From Lepas anatifera (lineage: Eukaryota; Arthropoda; Thecostraca; Lepadidae), in contig JAOTON010000971.1 in NCBI GenBank assembly GCA_034440635.1, positions 558,001 through 622,000 on the forward strand: 64,000 nt of DNA. The letters are read 5' to 3'. Numbering within the stretch: the stretch's first letter is position 1; each line of letters begins with the position of its first letter. A model generated the notes under the pieces. That model searched no databases, was not told the origin of the DNA, and saw only the letters and a list, made by a program, of their open reading frames with translations. The position numbers and the translations under genes were made by a program. Below, in pieces: positions 37,295-48,256 of this stretch.

Positions 37295-38281
37295 AGTAAC
37301 TCTAATAACTCGTAAGAAGGTTCCAGTACTCTCTATACACCAGTGAACGGCGCATTGGCGCAGCAGCGTTTGTGAGACGGCCCGGAGCGACTCCGGCAGC
37401 CGGAACAGGTGGAGCGGGGCGCGACGGGCCGGTGGCGCGGCCGCCGCCGTTTCAGCCCTACATTCTGGGTGGCGCTGAGGTGGTGGCGTGGTGCGGGGCG
37501 CGCCGGCCGGCGCGGCGCCAGCTCCCGACTAGAGGGCCCGCTGGCGCCTCACTGAGAGCGGACCAGCACGGAGCGGCGACCGGCCGCCAGCGCAGCCAAC
37601 ACAACAACTCACGAGAATGTACCAGCTAAAACAGGCGACACAGCAGAAAAGCCGCGCTCCTCAACAGACCGGCTAAAACGGAAACTAACGGAGCGACCGC
37701 GCACGCGGCGATGCAAAAGACCACGTATAAAACGGAGTAGAAAGGAAAGCAAGGCAACGGAGGGTAGGGTACATCCAAGCAGCCCAAATCATCACTGAGG
37801 CTGCGACAAGCGAAATAATTATCCCATAAGCGATACCAAGCAAATAATTTAGACTCATTCGCGGAAAATACCAGGTGAGCAAACTATACTAACAGTAACT
37901 ATCCCGCCGGATAACTGAAGCGCACACTCCGCACTCACTTGGCATTTCTTGATGCAATCAGAAGTCACTCTATACAAAATTGCTTCTATCGGGTAACTAA
38001 GTGCGCACTCTGAATTGACTGGCCAATGCCGATCAAAAATCACATCATAATCCCGTTTACAACAGCCTATGGCAACGTGAACCCAGCGGTGGTAAGAACC
38101 AGCCGGGAACACAAACGTCTCCATGGCGGCGAGACAACAGCTACACTACACGGCTCCTGCGCGCACCGGCCAGGGGCGCCTCTCGGCGGGAATGCGCGGA
38201 CGCCACCGGGGGGCGCCTGGTCTGAGATCAGTCAGCTCCGGTATCGGCGCCGGCCGCCTCCGGCAAGCTTGTGTGACACGG

Positions 38282-38431
38282 TCACGCGGGGACAGTGGCC
38301 AGCGGCGGCGGCAGCACCGGCGCCGGCCGCTCGTCCTTGTCCACCTGGAACATGTCCTGCTCGATGGGCTTCTTCACCCACTCGCCGAGCTCGGCGCGGC
38401 GGAACGCCTCCGTCAGGCACTTCAGCGCCCC
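38282..38431 (-). CDS. Adar: Adar terminal exon with stop codon
   Basis: The exon encodes GALKCLTEAFRRAELG then EWVKKPIEQDMF and ends with a TGA stop at 38284-38282. The terminal signature (A-x-LG-x-W-x-KKP-x-EQD-x-F) is the conserved ADAR C-terminus. Its Trp, Lys and Asp are IP6-contact positions in human ADAR2. The acceptor is a long pyrimidine tract ending gtctgcag before 38431. Phase 0 agrees with the previous exon, and 150 bases give 49 residues plus stop. Compared with human ADAR2, the protein has several extra residues around the exon junction (NTSYL|GALKC). It also has a tail of about 17 residues rich in Pro and Ala after EQDMF. Confidence 0.95.
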   Translation of the reverse strand, partial: GALKCLTEAFRRAELGEWVKKPIEQDMFQVDKDERPAPVLPPPLATVPA

Positions 38432-38860
38432 CTGCAGACGGCAGAGGCACACAGAGGTTAGCAGAGCCGCCACTTGAGGCGCTGGGGAAGAACTTCGAAC
38501 TGAAGGTGCCTACTGAAACAACAGAACTGGTTTGCTTCTCGGACAATCAACGTCATCATACAATCCCCGCTTTGACTATACGAGCATAGCCCAAGAAAGA
38601 TATCCCTGAGTAAAACATAATGAGAGCGATGCAGAGAACTAGCCAAGCGCTGCACAAAGAATGGTTAATGATACAACACACACCAATTCCTTATGAACAG
38701 ATTCTGAAACGGGAAGCCTCGTAAGGCCTATGCGATCAAAATACAACACGGACTGCATCCTTCTGAAATGGGTCACTCATGTCCAGACGTCATCACCCCT
38801 CCAGAAAGGCAGAAACAGTTGCGTCAATCAAAACCAGACTCATAACTTCAGCCAACGTAC

Positions 38861-39057
38861 CAGATAGGAGGTGTTGAGTCGCTTGACGTCGCCGTACTCC
38901 ATCTTGGCCAGCCTCTGGTCCAAGGTGTCGGAGATGGGACGCAGGCTGCCCACCAGCCGCAGGAACCGGGCGTACAGGTAGCGCTTGCACAGCCGCGATG
39001 CCTGGCCCGTCTCGTTCTTGCCGGTCATGGCGTTGATAACCTCCACAGCGGGCTGGT
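38861..39057 (-). CDS. Adar: Adar exon: C-terminal deaminase region
   Basis: The exon encodes DQPAVEVINAMTGKNETGQ then ASRLCKRYLYARFLRLVGSL and LAKMEYGDVKRLNTSYL. VEVINAMTGK...G-x-ASRLCK is conserved in ADARs. The Tyr and Lys of YGDVK occupy the positions of the C-terminal IP6 contacts of ADAR2. The acceptor is gctgttttacag before 39057 and the donor is gtacgt after 38861. The two leading bases complete the Asp split with the previous exon and the exon ends in phase 0. The upstream intron (39058-45995) is 6.9 kb and contains a piggyBac-like MITE and a LINE relic. Just above the acceptor are two tandem copies of a short CA-rich sequence including ACACTGGCGGTTGTCA (about 39140-39200). Confidence 0.94.
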
Positions 39058-39342
39058 CTGTAAAACAGCGCGCGCCGCTCAGCCCTGGCAGTGCACAGGC
39101 GCGCAAGACAGCATGTGGGCACCCCCTGGCTGTGTACGTACACTGGCGGTTGTCAGGCGCGCAGGAACACTCCCTGGCCGTTTAAGTACACTGGCGGTTG
39201 TCATAAGTAGCAGTATCAAATTATAAAGCAGGGCTCAGATCAAATTATAAAGCAGAGCTCAGCCTCGAGTCGAGTCCAATACCGGAATTCGAAACACGTT
39301 GGAGCCTTTGAATCCACAGGAGCCAGCATGCTGTGACTGGCT

Positions 39343-40355
39343 TTAACCCTCGCCCCACCGGGGGGGGGCCATCGATGTCCCCCTAAGGTTTTTCCGGGAT
39401 AGCAGAAAAACGACGAGGCGCAGCACCGCGGTTGAGGGCTCTACCTCTCACTGCATCATTTTCCCGTCATCCCTGAAATTTTTACCCCGGGTCACCCAAG
39501 GTCAGGTCACAAGACGAGGTCAACCAAGGTCACCTCACTTCACCTTTAGAGCTCTGTAAGAGCTACATTTCAAAGTCGATCGATTTGAAACTTCCTACAC
39601 TTCATGACCCCTCCAGGGTCTACAAGGTGTATATCCGGGATTTTTCGATTTCGTGCCCTGAGGTCAGGTCACGAGGCGACCTCTCCCATTGACAAAGCAT
39701 GGGGAAAAGCTATTTCATGATATAAAAGCCACAAAAATGATTGCAAATACTCCGACTGCTCAGAACAACGTTTTTGGACACCCTTTCACGGATCCCAGGG
39801 GTCATATTTGCCCTTTGACTTTTCCAAGGTCATCCAAGGTCACCAGAGGTCAAAAACAGTATTTTGACAATAACTTTTGACCTAATTGGGCTAGAGCGGT
39901 GAAACAAACACCATCGTGTTTGTCTTGTCACTGGCTTTCATTTGATATACGGCAAGGTCACTTTTTGACCTTTCGTGACCTCAGGTCATATTAGGTCACG
40001 AGGTGACCTCTGGCGGTCAAACCACTGGCGGGAGGTCTTTACGTTCCACATAGCGGAAAAAGTACTGGCAATTTGCTATCAAATGTACTTTACCAGGCCT
40101 CAATAGCTCTAATGACATAAGAGTTATGCCCAGTTTCCTTAATCATTGCATATTTGAGTGAAAATAGCCGATCTTGACCTAATTTGACCTCTGGAGGTCA
40201 AACCATTGACCTGAGCACTAAAACATGCGAAGTAGTTTCTTACTGAATTCACGCGAGCTTTCTATTGCACTTTGCAGATTTGCGCTAACGCCCATATTTT
40301 CGGAGTTAGAGGGGGCCATCGATCTGGGGCGAAGGTGGCTGTGACTGGCGTTTAA
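39343..40355 (-). mobile_element. piggyBac-like MITE, copy 2 (in Adar intron)
   Basis: This is a non-coding element of about 1 kb, nearly colinear in reverse orientation with 10850-11857. The end at 39343 reads TTAACCCTCGCCCCACCGGG, as expected for a piggyBac-type terminus with a TTAA target. The other end (TTAA at 40352-40355) is diverged and lacks the CCC. The interior is dense in AGGTCA/TGACCT hexamers and has no long open frame. A short direct repeat (CTGTGACTGGC) lies just outside the left end and at the right end, so the right boundary is uncertain. It lies in the intron between the last two but one Adar exons. Confidence 0.75.
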
Positions 40356-43300
40356 CACCATCTCTAGCACCCCCTCGCTCTATCTATAGCAATATGAGCG
40401 AACATGGGGACCACGTGTCAATTCTTACTCACTATTAATGTGAACCTCGTGCTCTATTGCTAGAGCCTTCACAGGTCACCATGTGATGTTGACCTAGGTT
40501 GAAGTCGGGTCATTTTCACCATTTGACCTAACTTTATCATATTATACATAATTCGATTTGCAACGATTAGCTGACTCCAATGATGACTAAAGTTTAAAAA
40601 AACAACATAAAAAACAACGCTCAGTAAAAAACAACAACATAGGGGTTAGATACAATGTTGTAAGCCTATGAAAACCGCCATAACCTTTAGTGACCCCAAT
40701 ACTGACCAGATATAAAAATTGTTTTATGATTTTTTTCGTATCGTCAACAGCTTTCCAACGCCGTCCAGAGTTTTGCTTTAGCTTTCCCAGGAAATTAAAC
40801 ACAGAGGGGAGGGCGAAATAAGTCGCCCCCAGCGTGGCGCGTCATGTCAGAGACCGCAGCAGGGCGCGAGTTAAGAGGAAAAAGTCAAGCAGTTCCACGC
40901 AAGTTCGAGCGATATAAAGTACAAATTTCAATCGCAAAGGTGAACATTCCAATCCGTGGAAACACGAGAGCACAGGCTCATGACGGTACCTGTAAAAGGC
41001 CAGATCATTTCCAGTGTTCTTGGTTACGGTGATCGCGCTCCAAACACGGAAACGGTCGGTTATCGCCCTCAAACACTGACAAGGTTATCTCCAGACATCC
41101 CAGACAACGGTGGGACCGTCTCGCTCATATAGAACGGAGCTGAGATTAGCACTGCACGCACCGACCAATCTGCTGCAAAATGCAACCCACGCGGCAGCTC
41201 ATGCAAGGACAAGCCGTGAACGTTATGTTAACGATGTCCGCATTGCTTTACCATGCTTTCACTAGTGGACGGCTTTCAAACGCTTGAGGCCCCATCGCTT
41301 CTGATCGCAGGAAATGCTATTTTCTTTCTTTAAATAATGACCGGCTTTGGTGACTTGACTCACATATTCCGCATCGTACGCCTAAACATTTGAACTTGTG
41401 ACAACTACAACATGTTATACAGTTAAAAAGTGAGAAAATATGTTAAAAGTAATAAAAATAAGTATGTTATGAGCATGTTCTCTTTTAAACTCACCACTAC
41501 CCGCAAAAAGGGAAACCACCAAAACTATTCATCCTTATCAGATATTTAATTCATACGGAGAAGAACGTCGTTAGTGGTTCCCACGAGACACACGAAAAAG
41601 TTGCCGTGAGCTTGATGCTAGAGATAGAAATTACAATGGCTTCCATCTAAGGCACTCCGTCCTCAACAAGCTCTGACTTATGCGGAGATTTGGTGTCTAT
41701 ATACACCGCCACTGCAGCGGCGAGATATTCTTTATTTTAGTCTTGAAATCAAGAGTTTCGACAAGGATATCTTATTAATTTGGGATGGGAATGCTACATT
41801 TATAGGTTAATTATACACTATCTAAACAGGGTTCAACGCGACAATTCCAGGCGTCAGAACCACATGACGAAAAAGTAGAGGCGTTTCTTTAATGTAATGG
41901 GAGATTGGAATGCCACAAAAATCCTTCTCTACTTCGGCCAAAGCCTTGCAAAGAATCATTAGAGTGGAATAAATTGGCTTATATGCTCTCTTGAGCAGTT
42001 TGACGACTTTTCCAACATTCAGAATATCGAGCGCGACAGCGCGGGGCAGGAAGCACAGTTCTGCCAACTTTTAAAGTCGGGAGCATTTCGACCAGCCCAG
42101 AAAAGGCTTAGTTCTCAATTTATTCGCTACCAGCTTCCTCACAGGGCATTCGAACTGCATTTTACTTTGCATCCTACCTACCGATGAGGCTGCCCTTGAT
42201 TGACAAGATATGGAACTGCTGCTGCACACATTACAGTACAGCGGCCCGTTACACCACTTCACTTAATCAATGTTGCATAAACTGCTGTAGCGCGCCTAGT
42301 GAAACCACGCCATTTCAAAGCGCACAGACCCGCTCGTCAGCTGGAACCAGCGTTGATCCGCCACGCGGCACTGCAATGTACCCATTAATGTCAAGCTCGC
42401 GCCCGTTCGGCGCAGCGCAATGAGCATGGCTGCACGCAACGCCGCCCGACACTTCCCCGTCCTTACACCCGGTTCACATCGATTACGGAGCGGCCGATGG
42501 TCCGTGACGGGCGGCGTCGTCAGCCGGTGGCCGGCTCCCACGCTCTCCACAGTTCCCGACAGCTCCAGCCGACGCGGCAGACTTTCCCGCACGATTCCAC
42601 GCCGCCGAGCCGCACACTTCGTCTCCAGCGTCCCGCTCACCCAACCCTGCCCCCCTCCAGACCCGGCGGGGTGGAGGGGCTCGCCTCGCGTGACCGGCCT
42701 GGTCTCACGCGGAGGTTTGCAACACGAGCACGGACAGAGTGTCGATAGTCGGTGGGTGCAGTCAGCTCCCGCAGAGCAGTCAGCCAGCCGCTCCCAGCAA
42801 GGGGAATGGACACGACCAGCGGAGTAACAACTTAAGACAAGTTTTTACTCGTTTGGGATAATTATTGACATTAGGAGCATCCCGAACTCTACCAGTTAAA
42901 AGCTTCCTCAAAGGTCCCATTTAATCAAATACCTTGGCATGTTTGTGTGAGTCGACAAGCAAAGGAAATGATAATGAAGCTTAATGCTCTTAAGAAGCCG
43001 GAAACATCGAAGGAGTGACACGAGCAAGAACTATATTTTAGCCACCATCAAAAGGTCGCCTTAGAATGAATGCAAAGTAATGTTCTTGCTTCCTAGTGAT
43101 TGACAGCTTTACAACACAGGTCTGATTTTCCTCCATTATTCAAATTCTTGGTTCAGTGGCCAGCGGTTCGGCCAGCCAGCGGCCAGAGGTAAAAATAAGT
43201 CGGCTAAAGGAGATGTTCGAAGAGACAGATCAAAACATTCCGACTTCAATCCAATCATCAGATCAGCTTCCAACTACGCATGGAAAACAACGAATATATC

Positions 43301-44678
43301 GAGACAAAACAAAAATCACATTTGCACAAAATCCAGGCGATTAGTTTTTAAAAAGGATAAGAAGACTGTTATGGAGAAATATCATTGGGGGCGTCAAGAA
43401 TGAATAAAAAAGCCACACTGACGACAAAGATGGGAGTACGACAAACTTAAAACTGCGCGTGCAGATTGTGAAACGTACTGCATTCTACAGCTTTTGGAAA
43501 GACGTAAAATCAACCAAAGAAAACCGATCGTAATAAGTTAACCTTCACAATCACCCCTCCCACAAAAAAGTCCATCCCTCAGCGCAGCCTGATCACCACT
43601 GCCAACTCGACAAAGACGAGGCATCCTTCACTTCTGGGGACACATGTTACAATAAACCAACTGTCTTGTCGCGAAAAATACTATAAAAATATCGCCTAGC
43701 CATGAACAATACATTCCAGCGTCCCCACGACTAGAGCGACCATGTCAACACGGTTCCGTGTTATTCTGCAGTTCCGCACAGAAACCGCACTCTTGCAGCG
43801 TCGGTCAGATAATCCGAACTACCGCCTTCTGCTGCAAGGTGAAAGACAACCAGCCCACCACTGCCTGCACTGAACGCGATGGTTTTTAGCGCCTAGGGTG
43901 GAACTAGCTAGGACCCCAGACTTCTCCACACACTTCCGTTTTTCTGCTGCTTTGTTTTCGTTTTTTCTTCGAAAAAATCCACACACTATTTGTTATTTCA
44001 TCTTTCCATTGGACAAATTTGTTTATCTTTTTGTGCCTATGGTTTGCCTGGTTCGAACCCATGCGCAGCGGAACAATACTGAATGCATAACCCAATAGCG
44101 AAACGTTCAACGTACAACTGAGTTCGAATACGAAGCTGACCACAGTTAACAATTAGTGGAAAAACTCGACAGAACGATACCAGCCATCCCCTCTTGGACC
44201 GCAATGAGCATCGAAACACCCTGGAGAGAAGTCTAAACGTTCCCTTTAAAAGACAGCAGAATCGCCCAAATGATATCGCGGACTCCAGCTAGAAGAATAA
44301 GTATTGCCAACTCACATACATGAACAAGTCGCTTAAGTCATCGCTGTGCATTACGCTCTCGCCAAAGCTTATAATGTATCGAGGGTAATCAAGCCAACGC
44401 ATTGCTCGAATTTACAGCAACTGAGAGGCAGGCCCGTTGTTTTCGACTTACAGAGTGAATTCTTGACTGAAAAATCGATGGTACTTAATTATCGGATCCG
44501 AGACATGGGCCAATTTTCAAAATGGCTCCCTTCTAATAGACAAAAGTTAAATAATTTTGTTTAGCAAACATCTCAGGATGTGACCATAAAAGCCCTGGTA
44601 AGTCGGGAATGTGCATTAAATTGAGCATGCATTGACAGCGATGCAAGCTAACAAGCGAGCTTGCAATTATGACACGCA
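40356..44678. other. Adar intron, remaining sequence
   Basis: Further AGGTCA/TGACCT motifs lie at 40470-40530. A GC-rich patch at 42420-42820 holds a 135-codon unassigned frame. A weak LINE-like piece lies near 43600. No exon is recognised. Confidence 0.5.
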
Positions 44679-45066
44679 ATGAGCTTTGAATCCCACATTT
44701 ATCACCTCCGACGAAAATGTATTAAGTTCCTTACGGGACTGAGCCGGGCGAGACACTGCCTTCCACGTGGACTGATACCGGGAGTTGTCCAGGACTTGCG
44801 CTATCCAGCGTGCGCTACTGCATCAGCGTTCACGGGATCTGCTCTGCTCCGTGTACGACAAGAGCACGGCACACCTTCAATTGCTGTGCGAGAGTTATCT
44901 CCAAAGGCGAAGTGATCACATTGGTAATGTTTTACGTGAAGGTGGCTGTCGGCGCGCGATCTGGCGATGTACCGGGCAGTTTCTTCTAACGCGTTCTTTA
45001 GACCCGGACTGCATATCTGAGAACCCCATCACAGGGCAGGATTTTAGGCAGGCCGTCACCAGCTAA
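44679..45066 (+). pseudogene. LINE reverse-transcriptase C-terminal relic
   Basis: Three frames in succession give a non-LTR retrotransposon RT tail. The first is FESHIYHLRRKCIKFLTGLS then ARHCLPRGLIPGVVQDL. A frame change follows near 44791, giving LALSSVRYCISVHGIC then FNCCARVIS. The third frame gives DHIGNVLREGGC. The order HI-x-x-L-x-x-KC, ARH-x-LP, RYC-x-SV-x-G, N-x-CARV, DH-x-x-VL is that of LINE RT thumb regions. It is broken by at least two frameshifts and lies antisense within an Adar intron. A weaker piece (TRQRRGILHFWGHML, about 43594-43650) could be another LINE fragment. Confidence 0.6.
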
Positions 45067-45995
45067 TACATGCTAATACTTGCCACCAATCCGGAAAGTG
45101 GAGGACGACCCATTCATCATGTAGTTCAATACTACATCCAACTCCAACTTTGGGTAACACAGTCGTAAGCTGTCATTCAAAATGAGTATGTACGCTCCAT
45201 GAAGAATGCAAGATGATCTTGCTGTGTATATCGTTCGGGTATAATAATGATCGTATAGGTGCAAGTGCCTTACATTCTGAGCGAATTTTTGGCACGCGTC
45301 ATAAAGAAAAAGTGGAAGGAAAAGATTGGGCGCCTTGCCGGGTTATCAAAGTCAAAATCTTTATATGTTCTCATCAATAATATAAATATAAATATGACAA
45401 ATGTGAAATATTCTCAACAGAGCTAATTCAGAGTCTACCGCATCTCCTCCCAAGACACTCCAGGGCAACAGTCAGTCCTATCGCGCCGGTCCACCTTTGT
45501 CATGGCAGGCATTCATCTGTGGTTGCGAGAAGATATAAAAAGCACAGGTACATTCCGGAACCTACTCGACACAAGTGATACTTTATCCACCCACGGGACA
45601 TCAGAGAAGACAGTTGGAATCCCATGCGATGGCAGCTGACCTAGGTCTGATCCTTTCGAAGCAATGTGGGTAGCAGGCTCATGTCCTCTGGGGTGATTAT
45701 TTCCGGGATGGAAAGTTACATGGAATCAATTCAACACCATCAAAACGAAAAGCTAAAAAGCTAGAGTGTTCAGCCTATCATCTTGGCAAACTTCGGCCTA
45801 GCTTTCTTTCGCACATGCCGCCGCACTCCACAGATGGCGCTGACGACGTGTCGAGTTCAAAAACGATCACCAGGGCGGAGCACAGACCATCGGACGGAGG
45901 AATGGAGCGTCTGTAAAACGCTGTCCAGCAGTCTATAACAGAGACTACTCGCCGATGCACTGCCGCTAGGGTCCGCGTCTCCCGCCAGCTCTTAC

Positions 45996-46290
45996 CGCAG
46001 GTCCAGTTGATGCTGTAGTTGGGCGCCTTGCCGGGTTGTCGCACCTCGGGCGAGCTGGTGGCGGCCAGCAGCGGCGTGTGCAGCCGGTAGGGCGGAGGCA
46101 GGCCCTGGGTGGTGGGGCCGATCCGGCCGCCGATGGCCCGCACCAGGTGCGACGGGTGGAACAGGCTGCCCAACACCACGCTGTTGAGGTAGATGGGCTC
46201 CACGAAGTGAGCCAGCAGAGAGCCCTGCACCCCCACCACGTTCCAGCGGGCTATCTTATCACTGCAGGACATGGTCAGCAGCCGCTGTCC
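45996..46290 (-). CDS. Adar: Adar exon: second zinc-ligand cysteine and IP6-binding core
   Basis: The exon encodes GQRLLTMSCSDKIARWNVVG then VQGSLLAHFVEPIYLNSVVLG and SLFHPSHLVRAI, and ends APNYSINWTC. The cysteine of SCSDK corresponds to zinc ligand C516 of human ADAR2. The Lys, Arg and Trp of SDKIARW and the Gln of VQGS are known inositol hexakisphosphate contacts. The acceptor is ccccggtccggcag before 46290 and the donor is gtaaga after 45996. It enters in phase 0 and leaves after one base (TGC G|). The exon is unusual in its setting. The sequence immediately before the acceptor is a minisatellite, and the same reading frame stays open across both splice sites (46632 to 45778). Confidence 0.96.
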
Positions 46291-46309
46291 CTGCCGGACC
46301 GGGGAGGCC

Positions 46310-46890
46310 ATCAGCGAGGTGCACCACCCCAAACCGGGGAGGCCATCAGCGGGGTGCACCACCCCCAAACAGGGGGAGGCCATCAGAGGGGTGGACCACC
46401 CCCAAACAGGGGAGGCCATCAGCGAGGTGCACCACCCCCAAACAGGGAGACAGCGAGGTGCGCCACCCAACCAGCGGAGACAGGACCTCACCGTACCGAG
46501 GCAGACAGCGAGGTGCACCACTCCAACCGGCGGAGACAGGACACCACCCCACCGAGGCAGGCAGCGAGGTGCACCACTCAACCGGCGGAGACAGGACACC
46601 ACCCCACCGAGGCAGGCAGCGAGGTGCACCACTCAACCGGCGGATACTGCGGGGTCACTACCCGCCCTGCAGAGACAGCGTGGTACACCGCCCAATCGGG
46701 GGAGACAGTAGGGTACACCACTCCACTCGGAGAGACAACGAGGTACACCACCCCACCGGGGGAGACAGCGAGGCTCACATCTCCACTGGGGCAGGCGGCG
46801 AGGTAAACCACCCCAAAGGGGAAGACAGCTAGGTGAACCGCCCCATCGGGAGAGACAGAGATAAACACCACCGGGGGAGACAGCGAGGTT
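46310..46890. repeat. Minisatellite in Adar intron, abutting the splice acceptor
   Basis: Units of about 35 bases (GAGGCCATCAGCGAGGTGCA core) sit next to the exon. They pass into units of about 51 bases (CAGCGAGGTGCACCACTCAA core) and then units of about 30 bases with GGGGGAGACAGCGAGG. All share GCGAGGTGCACCAC. The pyrimidine tract of the Adar acceptor at 46290 is formed by the first unit. The frame continuous with the exon reads as repeated MASPVWGWCTSL-like peptides, which I interpret as repeat translation rather than protein. Confidence 0.85.
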
Positions 46891-48096
46891 ATCACAATTT
46901 GGCAGAAAGAGGAACATTTTCGAAGGAAACGTGTAGGTAGTCAGACCCTCTTTTCAACAAGTATGTTTTTCCAACCGCGAGGGCCAGTCTAAGAGCCAGC
47001 AAAACTATATTTCTCCTGACTTCGAGACTGAACTGCTGTTGGATGTTTCATTGACGCTCTGTTGATTGAACACTTGACTGCTCAAGGTTGTTAGCCAGCT
47101 TCGACCTTTTTTCAAGGTATTCGTCCGAAACGCTGTTTGAAAAGCTATTTGAACTAAAAACTCAGCATAACACATGATCATTAAGAAAATAAAGGCATGT
47201 TACATTCAGAGCAAAAGTGCAACCCGAATGGGCCAAAACCTTATAACATATGGGAACAAACAAAACACTTTTATATCACATGGGAACACTAAGATATAGT
47301 TTTTACAAACTATAAAGATGTTTTCGGCATCAGTGACGTGAATAAAATGAAACAAACGCCAATACGATAGTGTGGTCGCTGGATGCCGTATACGCTTCCG
47401 TTCGTGGCTCTTCCCGCACCCACTGACCCCAGCCAAACAGTTAAACCGATCTGGACTGCGACATATTTCTTATACCAGGATTTATAGCTAAGAAAATAAT
47501 TTGGTATAGCTATATAAATGATTTCGGGGCACCCACGTGGTACCAGTTCTTTGTATGTCAAACATAACAGCGAAAACCCCTCGTTCGAAAGTGCAGTCAT
47601 TGCATGCAAATGAACAAAAGTGTTATTGATTCGGCATTTATCTTGATTAACGTGATACACAAAACAAATGTACTAAATAGATAATCCTTGGGAGATTTCA
47701 CCCGCGTTGGCGAGCAAAAACTACTTCTTGTCTCCGCTTCGTGTCATATGACGGGGCAAAAAACAACTTGGCACTTACATTGTGCACGAAATCTTCATAA
47801 CAGCAACTTAAAATGAGCTAAATGAGAGACGAGGAAACAAAATCACTAACGAGCAGAAGTAATATGGCGAAGTGGAACTCGTATTCCATAAAATGAATAA
47901 CGAGTGTGCGCTTGAAAGCCGGGCTTAACGTTGGAAGTTTTAATAGGGTAATGTCCGCTACAGGTCATAATGTGGCGAACTTTGAACAAGCCTAGTACAG
48001 ACGACCGCTAGTCTGACAAACCTACTGCTGACACTATATGCACCAGTACAGAGGCGCGAGTTCCGGCCGTGAGCCAGTGTTGGCGAGAGTACAGAC

Positions 48097-48256
48097 CTGG
48101 AGCACGCCGTCCCAGGTCTGGATGCCGTCGCTCGACTTGACCGGGATGGTGCCCTCGCCGCTCTCGATCTTGGTCCGCAGCTGGCCACGCGCCTTCCGGT
48201 TGGGATGTTTGTCGGCCGACTCACTGCGAGACTCCGCCTCGTGGGGCGAGAAAATC
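48097..48256 (-). CDS. Adar: Adar exon: RNA-binding loop and base-flipping Glu
   Basis: The exon encodes [19 protein letters not shown] then [20 protein letters not shown] and ends IQTWDGVLQ. The glutamate of SGEGT matches the base-flipping residue E488 of human ADAR2. The preceding stretch is the RNA-contacting loop. It is one residue longer than my recollection of the human loop and replaces its Pro/Leu-rich part with a Ser/Glu-rich one. The acceptor is ggactttcag before 48256 and the donor is gtctgt after 48097. The first base completes AGG from the previous exon and the exon ends in phase 0 (GTG CTC CAG|). The motifs are intact, so the enzyme is predicted to be catalytically competent apart from the frame problem at 57515-57517. 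Confidence 0.95.

Noticed and set aside
37372..37629. GC-rich 85-codon frame
   Set aside because: It lies in the probable Adar 3' UTR on the opposite strand, with no recognisable protein. The composition explains the openness.
44030..44075. tRNA B-box-like GGTTCGAACCC
   Set aside because: No A box at the right distance and no fold. The motif is self-complementary and likely chance.
46036..46832. 256- and 146-codon plus-strand frames
   Set aside because: They are antisense to the Adar exon and its flanking minisatellite. The minus strand carries the conserved protein.
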